Shown: piece by piece, positions 5,599 to 10,606 of the stretch
Position numbering within the stretch: the stretch's first letter is position 1
How the letters are laid out: every line of letters starts with the position of its first letter
Notes under the pieces: model-generated
What the model saw: only the letters and a program-made list of their open reading frames with translations
Database searches by the model: none
Told to the model about the DNA's origin: nothing
Position numbers and translations under genes: made by a program
Assembly: GCA_008501655.1 (NCBI GenBank)
Contig: QQUK01000243.1
Coordinates: forward strand, 1-10,606
DNA: 10,606 nt
Direction: 5' to 3'
From: Calditrichota bacterium
GTDB lineage: Bacteria > Zixibacteria > MSB-5A5 > GN15 > FEB-12

Positions 5599-6099
5599 TC
5601 ATTCTTCGTCCAATTCAAGTTCAATAATCGGACTGTCAGTGTCGACCTGATCACCTTCGGCAAAATTTATAGCTTTGACTTTTCCCTTTGCTTTGGAAAT
5701 CACCTGATTTTCCATCTTCATCGCTTCAACAACAACCATCTGCTGTTTGATATTGACTTCATCCCCTACAGCGACCTGAAGCTTGACGATTTTACCGGGC
5801 ATCGGAGCAAATATTTTATCTTTCTCCCCGGCTTGACCTGCTCCGCCTCCGGCAAAGCCGTCAGAGGACGGTTCATTAAATTCCAACAACACCGAATCGA
5901 TATCGACATAGTATTTGCCATCATTGTAGACAGCTGCAGCAAGATGAGATTGTCCGTTTATCGATAATTTGAATAGATTCTCACCTTTAGAAACAAAATG
6001 ATAAACTTCATCACCAACAATAACTTTGAAACCATTCTCAGTTTTTTCAGTTTTTGTAGTAATCGTTTCATCTTCAAATAAAAAATCCAAATTACTCAT
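5599..6099 (-). CDS. Biotin carboxyl carrier subunit of acyl-CoA carboxylase (split MCC alpha, C-terminal part)
   Basis: This 166-residue protein carries the biotin that shuttles CO2 between the biotin carboxylase and the carboxyltransferase. Residues about 95-163 form the biotinyl domain, with APMPGK (98-103) and the EAMKMEN motif (125-131); K128 is the lysine expected to be biotinylated. Residues about 22-75 consist of short beta strands (VIVGDEVYHF, LSINGQ, YYVDIDSVLLEF). They resemble the biotin-transfer (BT) linker region of methylcrotonyl- or propionyl-CoA carboxylase alpha chains rather than the short AccB of acetyl-CoA carboxylase. A Gly/Ala-rich hinge (81-91) joins the two parts. The start overlaps the end of the biotin carboxylase gene by 8 nt (ATGAGTAA) and has its own ribosome site. 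It is the last gene of the operon. Together the two genes make up one alpha subunit. Confidence 0.9.
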   Translation of the reverse strand: MSNLDFLFEDETITTKTEKTENGFKVIVGDEVYHFVSKGENLFKLSINGQSHLAAAVYNDGKYYVDIDSVLLEFNEPSSDGFAGGGAGQAGEKDKIFAPMPGKIVKLQVAVGDEVNIKQQMVVVEAMKMENQVISKAKGKVKAINFAEGDQVDTDSPIIELELDEE

Positions 6100-7600
6100 G
6101 AATCGAATCTCCTATCTGAATATTTCCAAGTAATTCCCAGGGACTTGGTATTCCTGTAGCTGTTCCATCGGAAAGAACCGGTTTTGCTGTTGAAACGAGT
6201 GAAGAAACAGCAGCACCGATAGATTTATATTTTTCAAAATCTACGGTTCGTTCAGTCATATGTTTTTCAATAAAATCGGTATAGGTATTCCCTTTGTTAA
6301 ATTCGGGATGTTCCAACACATCGGTCATAAATTTTTTAGAAGTTCTTAAACCGAGTATTTTATATTCATGTAGAGCCTGGATCATTTTTTTAATCGCGGA
6401 ATCTCTGTCGTTGGCATGAACAATCAGTTTAGCCAGAATCGGGTCATAGTCGATTGTAATTTGATTATTTTTCATGACACCGGAATCAACCCGAATACCG
6501 GGACCGGATGGTTCGGTGTAGAACAAAATCTTTCCGGTGGACGGCATAAAATTGTTCTCACCGTCTTCGGCGTAGATACGGCATTCAATCGCATGACCTC
6601 TTTGCGAGAGATTTTTAAGATGAGCAATTGTTTTTCCAGCGGCGATACGAATCTGTTCAGCAACCAAATCAACCCCGGTGACCATTTCGGTAATTGGATG
6701 TTCGACCTGTATTCTTGTATTCATCTCGAGAAAATAATAAGAACCTGATTGATCCAGCAGGAATTCAACTGTCCCGGCGTTTACATATCCGGCTGTTTCG
6801 GCAACTTTGACAGCATCAGCACCCATTTTCATCCGAAGTTCATCTGTTAATGCTACTGAAGGTGTCTCTTCGATAATCTTCTGATGGCGCCGCTGAATCG
6901 AACATTCCCGTTCAAAAAGATGTATGGTATTTCCGTGCGAATCAGCAAGAACCTGAAATTCGATATGTCTGGGATTGACGATAAACTTTTCAAGATAAAC
7001 AGTGTCATCGTTAAATGCGTTAAGAGCTTCTCTCTTGGCGGCTGAAACAGCATCTTCGAGTTCATCGGATGAATGCACGACCCGCATACCTTTACCACCG
7101 CCGCCGGCAGCAGCCTTGACCATCACCGGATAGCCGGCTTCATTAGCAGCTTTTTTATATACGTTGATATCCGACTCAGATTTTTTCATTCCGGGAATCA
7201 ACGGCACTCCGGCATCAGCCATTTTAATGCGTGACTCAACTTTGTTGCCGAGAAGATTAATCGCCTCAGGAGTAGGACCGATAAACACAATCCCTTCTTC
7301 TGAACATCTTTTAGCAAGCACAGGGTTTTCAGCAAGAAATCCATAGCCGGGATGGATTGCTTCGGCATTTGTATCTTTGGCAGCTTTAATAATTTTTTCT
7401 ATATCAAGATATGACTCTCTTGGTGCTGGTGGGCCGATATGGACAGTTTCGTCAGCAAGGAAAACATGCCGGCTGTTTTTATCAGCATCGGAATAAACAG
7501 CAACGGATAAAATTCCCAATGATTTGCAGGCGTTAATAACCCGCACGGCAATCTCGGAACGGTTTGCTACTAATATTTTGTTAAATAATTTATCTGACAT
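6092..7600 (-). CDS. Biotin carboxylase subunit of acyl-CoA carboxylase (split MCC alpha, N-terminal part)
   Basis: This 502-residue protein carboxylates biotin on the carrier protein with ATP and bicarbonate. It follows the biotin carboxylase plan: FNKILVANRSEIA (6-18), HPGYGFLAEN (83-92), the ATP-grasp glycine loop AAAGGGGKGM (163-172), FERECSIQRRHQK (229-241) and EMNTRIQVEH (292-301) with the metal- and substrate-binding residues. The catalytic core ends near 445. The extra tail to 502 contains SPWELLG, which resembles the beginning of the BT linker of methylcrotonyl-CoA carboxylase alpha. It lies 12 nt after the hydratase gene and overlaps the carrier gene by 8 nt. Automated pipelines may call it AccC of acetyl-CoA carboxylase, but its neighbours (MCC beta, LiuC) point to 3-methylcrotonyl-CoA as the pathway substrate. 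Shared use with another carboxylase cannot be excluded. Confidence 0.93.
   Translation of the reverse strand: MSDKLFNKILVANRSEIAVRVINACKSLGILSVAVYSDADKNSRHVFLADETVHIGPPAPRESYLDIEKIIKAAKDTNAEAIHPGYGFLAENPVLAKRCSEEGIVFIGPTPEAINLLGNKVESRIKMADAGVPLIPGMKKSESDINVYKKAANEAGYPVMVKAAAGGGGKGMRVVHSSDELEDAVSAAKREALNAFNDDTVYLEKFIVNPRHIEFQVLADSHGNTIHLFERECSIQRRHQKIIEETPSVALTDELRMKMGADAVKVAETAGYVNAGTVEFLLDQSGSYYFLEMNTRIQVEHPITEMVTGVDLVAEQIRIAAGKTIAHLKNLSQRGHAIECRIYAEDGENNFMPSTGKILFYTEPSGPGIRVDSGVMKNNQITIDYDPILAKLIVHANDRDSAIKKMIQALHEYKILGLRTSKKFMTDVLEHPEFNKGNTYTDFIEKHMTERTVDFEKYKSIGAAVSSLVSTAKPVLSDGTATGIPSPWELLGNIQIGDSIHE
6109..6113 (-). promoter_or_regulatory. Ribosome binding site of the carrier subunit inside the biotin carboxylase gene
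   Basis: AGGAG on the minus strand lies 9 nt before the ATG at 6099, inside the last codons of the biotin carboxylase gene. It shows that the carrier protein is translated from its own start and is not only made by frameshifting. Confidence 0.6.
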
Positions 7601-7612
7601 TTTTTACTCGAA

Positions 7613-8398
7613 CTACTCTTTGACCCATTTTGGTTTCCGTTTATTCAAGAAGGCATCCATCCCTTCCTGACCTTCATCTGAAATGCGAAGTTTTGCAATC
7701 ATCTCAGCGGTGTATGGTTTGAATTCTTCCGGGGACATGGATGGAACTTCAGAAATCAGTTTTTTTGCCATCGCAATCGCTTCAGGACCAGAAGAAAGGA
7801 TTGTCTTGATTAAGATATCGACTTCATCATCAAGTTTATCATCAGCTACAAATTTGTTTACCAATCCGACTTCAAAAGCTCTTTTGGCAAGCATTCGTTC
7901 ACCGGTGATAAACAGTTCCCTGGCTTTCCCTTCCCCCATCTTTTTGATGACATAAGGACCGATACATGCCGGGACGACACCGATCTTCACTTCAGAAAAA
8001 GAGAACTTTGCTGATTCAGCGGCAATAGCAATATCACAAACAGCAACAAATCCGGTACCGCCTCCGATAGCTGCACCGTTAATTTTTCCAATAACCGGAC
8101 GTCTGAATGAATATATTTTGTAAAAGAGATCGGCAAGATTATTTGATTCTGTTAAGTTTTCTTCAAACGACTGATCAACCACTGAGCGCATCCAGTTTAA
8201 ATCTGCTCCGGCACAAAACGATTTCCCGGCACCGGTTATGACAACTACACGAAGGGAATCATCATTTTCCAGCCGGTCAAACAGGTCTGACATTTCATTC
8301 AGAAGAGTCGCGTTGAAAGCATTATGGATTTCAGGACGGTTGAAAGTTATATAGCCAACCGAATCATGTTTGTTATATGTAATAGTTTTGTATTCCAT
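7613..8398 (-). CDS. liuC: Methylglutaconyl-CoA hydratase (enoyl-CoA hydratase/isomerase family, LiuC type)
   Basis: This 261-residue crotonase-fold enzyme is predicted to hydrate 3-methylglutaconyl-CoA to 3-hydroxy-3-methylglutaryl-CoA in leucine/isovalerate degradation. The oxyanion-hole segments are FCAGADLNWM (61-70) and NGAAIGGGTG (107-116). AGADLNWM and the later SEVKIGVVPACIGPYV are typical of the LiuC/AtuE branch of the family. The general acid/base E136 (in FSFSEVK) is present. The position of the first glutamate of classical crotonase is G116, as I recall is normal for this branch. The length is typical. AGGA about 8 nt upstream serves as ribosome site, and only 3 nt separate it from the carboxyltransferase gene. 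An isohexenylglutaconyl-CoA hydratase role (AtuE) is the main alternative, because an AtuA-family gene heads the visible operon. Confidence 0.85.
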   Translation of the reverse strand: MEYKTITYNKHDSVGYITFNRPEIHNAFNATLLNEMSDLFDRLENDDSLRVVVITGAGKSFCAGADLNWMRSVVDQSFEENLTESNNLADLFYKIYSFRRPVIGKINGAAIGGGTGFVAVCDIAIAAESAKFSFSEVKIGVVPACIGPYVIKKMGEGKARELFITGERMLAKRAFEVGLVNKFVADDKLDDEVDILIKTILSSGPEAIAMAKKLISEVPSMSPEEFKPYTAEMIAKLRISDEGQEGMDAFLNKRKPKWVKE

Positions 8399-8401
8399 GA
8401 G

Positions 8402-10012
8402 CTACATCCTGAAGATTCCGTATTTCTGGTCAGGTATCGGCTGGTTCAGTGACATAGAGATACCCAAAGCAAGCATCTGGCGGGTTTCTGTCATGCCGAT
8501 CATGCCGTCATCCCAGAGTCTTGCACCGGAGAAATAAGGTGTTGATTCAGATTCATATTTTTCGATTATCGGCTGTCGAATAGCTTCAATTTCTTCTTTA
8601 GTAAGTTTTCTTTTCTCTTCCCGTTCAAGCTGTTCGATTTTTACCTGTGCTAACACATCGGCAGCCTGTTCACCACCCATCACACATATTTTTGAGTTCG
8701 GCCACATCCATAACAGTCTCGGGAAATATCCGCGACCACACATGGCGTAATTACCTGCACCGTAGGAACCACCTACGACTACGGTAAACTTCGGTACCTG
8801 AGCGTTAGCAACAGCATGAACCATTTTAGCACCATCACGGGCAATACCGTTTGCTTCATACTGTTTACCAACTATAAAGCCGGTAATGTTCTGTAAAAAT
8901 ACAAGGGGAATTTTCCGGTTTGTGCAAAGCTCGATAAAGTGAGCTCCTTTCTGGGATGATTCCGGAAAAAGGACACCGTTGTTGCCAAGGATGCCGACCG
9001 GGTATCCCATAATTTTTGCAAAACCACAGACCAAAGTTGAGCCATACAGTTCTTTGAACTCATGAAACTTGGAGCCGTCGACTATGCGGGCGATTATTTC
9101 TTTTACATCAAATGCTTTTTTAATGTCGTTTGAAACTACTCCGTATAATTCTTCGGGGTCGTAGTAAGGATCTTCCGGTGCTGAACGGTCAAGTTCAAAC
9201 GGTTTGGGACGATTCAGGTTTTCAACGATGTTTCGGGCAATCCCGATAGCATGTTCATCATTTTCAGCGTAATGGTCAGAGACACCAGAAGTCCGGCAAT
9301 GGACATCTGCCCCACCAAGCTCCTCGGAAGTTACAATCTCACCGGTGGCAGCTTTGACAAGTGGCGGACCGCCTATAAAAATAGTACCCTGTTTTTTAAC
9401 GATGATCGTTTCATCGGACATTGCCGGAAGGTAGGCACCTCCTGCTGTACAGGACCCCATCACAACCGATAGCTGCGGAATGTTTTTGGCTGACATCTGA
9501 GCCATGTTATAAAATATTCTGCCGAAATGGTCTTTATCCGGAAAAGTACCTGATTGCAGCGGTAAAAAGATACCGCCGGAATCAACAAGTGAGACACAGG
9601 GGAGATTATTGGTTTCAGCAATTTCCTGAGCCCGGGCATGTTTTAATATCGTCATCGGAAAGTAGGTTCCACCTTTGACGGTGGCATCGTTTACGATAAC
9701 CATACATTCTTTCCCATGTACCCGTCCGATACCGGTGATTATACCTGCAGCCGGTGCGACATTGTCGTACATGTCATAAGCGGCAAGAGGAGATAATTCT
9801 ACAAAAGGTGAATTTCTATCTAACAGTTTTGACAATCGTTCTCTGGGTAACAACTTTCCGCGATCAACATGTCTTTTTCTGGCACGTTCCGAACCACCGA
9901 GCTTTATTTTCTCAAGTTTCTCTTTAAACTCAAGATGCTGAGCCCGGTTTTTTTCATCGTTTTCTTTGAATTGAACCGACGTAGTGTCGATTTTAGTTTC
10001 TATTCTATACAT
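8402..10012 (-). CDS. mccB: Methylcrotonyl-CoA carboxylase carboxyltransferase (beta) subunit
   Basis: This 536-residue carboxyltransferase moves CO2 from carboxybiotin to 3-methylcrotonyl-CoA, giving 3-methylglutaconyl-CoA. Both crotonase-fold halves are intact. The N-half has VKGGTYFPMT (112-121), VDSGG (143-147), DHFGRIFYN (161-169) and GSCTAGGAYLPAMSDE (186-201). The C-half has FLQNITGF (372-379) and the second oxyanion-hole segment GGSYGAGNYAM (414-424). These, plus the final GIFRM, match methylcrotonyl-CoA carboxylase beta (MccB/LiuB) better than propionyl-CoA carboxylase. The full length is as expected for the family. The gene starts 1 nt after the stop of the AtuA-family gene, so translation is probably coupled. 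The geranyl-CoA carboxylase beta subunit (AtuC) is a close relative and cannot be fully excluded. Confidence 0.93.
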   Translation of the reverse strand: MYRIETKIDTTSVQFKENDEKNRAQHLEFKEKLEKIKLGGSERARKRHVDRGKLLPRERLSKLLDRNSPFVELSPLAAYDMYDNVAPAAGIITGIGRVHGKECMVIVNDATVKGGTYFPMTILKHARAQEIAETNNLPCVSLVDSGGIFLPLQSGTFPDKDHFGRIFYNMAQMSAKNIPQLSVVMGSCTAGGAYLPAMSDETIIVKKQGTIFIGGPPLVKAATGEIVTSEELGGADVHCRTSGVSDHYAENDEHAIGIARNIVENLNRPKPFELDRSAPEDPYYDPEELYGVVSNDIKKAFDVKEIIARIVDGSKFHEFKELYGSTLVCGFAKIMGYPVGILGNNGVLFPESSQKGAHFIELCTNRKIPLVFLQNITGFIVGKQYEANGIARDGAKMVHAVANAQVPKFTVVVGGSYGAGNYAMCGRGYFPRLLWMWPNSKICVMGGEQAADVLAQVKIEQLEREEKRKLTKEEIEAIRQPIIEKYESESTPYFSGARLWDDGMIGMTETRQMLALGISMSLNQPIPDQKYGIFRM

Positions 10013-10013
10013 A

Positions 10014-10606
10014 TCAACTCTTTATATATTTATTTTGTAATAAAGATGAAGGTACTTTCACTGTCATCTGAAGTAATGCCTGAGATAATGTTTTTCCCTG
10101 CGGGTCAACCATCAATGATGTCGTACCACCGCCTCCAAGAGTTCCTTCTAACAGAAAATTCAGAGCGTGCAGATTTTCGAGTTCATACCGGATGACTTTT
10201 CCAAAGGTTATTCCTTTAAAAAATGATTTTACTTTTTGTTCGGTAAGATTATCAACAATCCAATCGTAGATTTCCGGTGTTCGGGCTAAAACACCAATAT
10301 TACAGGTATCCCCTTTATCTCCTGAGCGGGCATAGCAGATTTGTCTGAGCTTAACTGCCTTTAGTGCGCCGTTTGCTCTTTTCTTTTTTAATTTGCTGGC
10401 TACTTTTTGATTATCGTTCTCCGTCTGTTCAGACTGTACACGTATCGGGAAAGAGATTTCATGGAAATTTTCATCTCCACTTGTATCTATCGTCAACACT
10501 TTTGCTTTGATACGGGAGCGATGCATCAGTGCCGGCCAGTATGCAACGACCATTGAGGGCTTAGGACGTCCTCCGGCTGTTACCGCCATTCCGGCTGGAC
10601 CGGAGA
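10014..10606 (-). CDS. AtuA-family (DUF1446) protein, C-terminal part; 5' end cut by window edge
   Basis: This is the C-terminal portion of an acyclic terpene utilisation (AtuA, DUF1446) family protein. The frame stays open to the window edge (the upstream codons read S-G-P-A-G before the Met at 10589), so that Met is internal and not the start. Full-length members are usually near 590-600 residues, so about one third is visible. The stretch TAGGRPKPS and the block LRQICYARSGDKGDTCNIGV mark the junction and the start of the C-terminal AtuA-like domain. GKVIRYELENLHALNFLL, LGGGGTTSL and DPQGK follow. A Lys/Gln-rich hydrophilic linker (nt about 10440-10370) precedes the domain. The biochemical activity of the family is not settled. 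Genetic work in Pseudomonas ties atuA to citronellol/geraniol catabolism, and relatives are often found next to methylcrotonyl-CoA carboxylase genes, as here. Confidence 0.88.
   Translation of the reverse strand, partial: SGPAGMAVTAGGRPKPSMVVAYWPALMHRSRIKAKVLTIDTSGDENFHEISFPIRVQSEQTENDNQKVASKLKKKRANGALKAVKLRQICYARSGDKGDTCNIGVLARTPEIYDWIVDNLTEQKVKSFFKGITFGKVIRYELENLHALNFLLEGTLGGGGTTSLMVDPQGKTLSQALLQMTVKVPSSLLQNKYIKS

Noticed and set aside
6092..6099. Programmed ribosomal frameshift joining the biotin carboxylase and carrier proteins
   Set aside because: No slippery heptamer is seen at the junction, and a proper ribosome site precedes the second start. Translational coupling explains the overlap.
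10014..10589. Treating the Met at 10589 as the true start of a 191-residue protein
   Set aside because: The frame is open to the window edge and the residues before the Met fit the AtuA family, so the gene is truncated by the window, not short.

Overview
The window looks like chromosomal DNA from a moderately AT-rich Gram-negative bacterium. Five small genes encode proteins with signal peptides that end in an aromatic or hydrophobic residue, the usual signature of outer-membrane beta-barrels. The style of these barrels and the acyl-CoA genes around them suggest a heterotrophic, possibly uncultured, lineage of the wider FCB group. Clear Shine-Dalgarno sites (GGAGG, AAGGAG) argue against a typical member of Bacteroidetes in the strict sense. 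Species-level assignment is not possible from sequence reading alone.

There are three blocks. (1) Positions 1-2016, minus strand: an acetyl-CoA acetyltransferase followed by a 3-hydroxybutyryl-CoA dehydrogenase that runs off the left edge. (2) Positions 2218-5448, plus strand: five predicted outer-membrane beta-barrel proteins. Three form an operon closed by an intrinsic terminator. Two further paralogues follow, separated by a second terminator. (3) Positions 5599-10606, minus strand: a tight catabolic operon. In transcription order it holds an AtuA-family (DUF1446) protein cut by the right edge, the methylcrotonyl-CoA carboxylase carboxyltransferase (beta) subunit, a LiuC-type methylglutaconyl-CoA hydratase, a biotin carboxylase subunit and a separate biotin carboxyl carrier subunit. 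Intergenic distances are 1, 3 and 12 nt, then an 8-nt overlap.

The block 3 genes fit the carboxylation and hydration steps of leucine/isovalerate degradation: 3-methylcrotonyl-CoA to 3-methylglutaconyl-CoA to HMG-CoA. Related acyclic terpenoid routes are the main alternative. HMG-CoA cleavage would give acetoacetate and acetyl-CoA, and the block 1 enzymes work on acetoacetyl-CoA, so the two blocks are metabolically compatible. Isovaleryl-CoA dehydrogenase and HMG-CoA lyase are not in the window.

The 201-nt gap between blocks 1 and 2 holds back-to-back sigma70-like promoters with a CRP/FNR-like palindrome between them. The 150-nt convergent gap between blocks 2 and 3 holds a perfect 20-bp GC-rich palindrome. 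I found no tRNA, rRNA, CRISPR array, transposase or phage gene, and no clear case for a wholly new system. The main points of interest are the barrel island, the split carboxylase alpha subunit, the AtuA-MCC linkage and the divergent control region.
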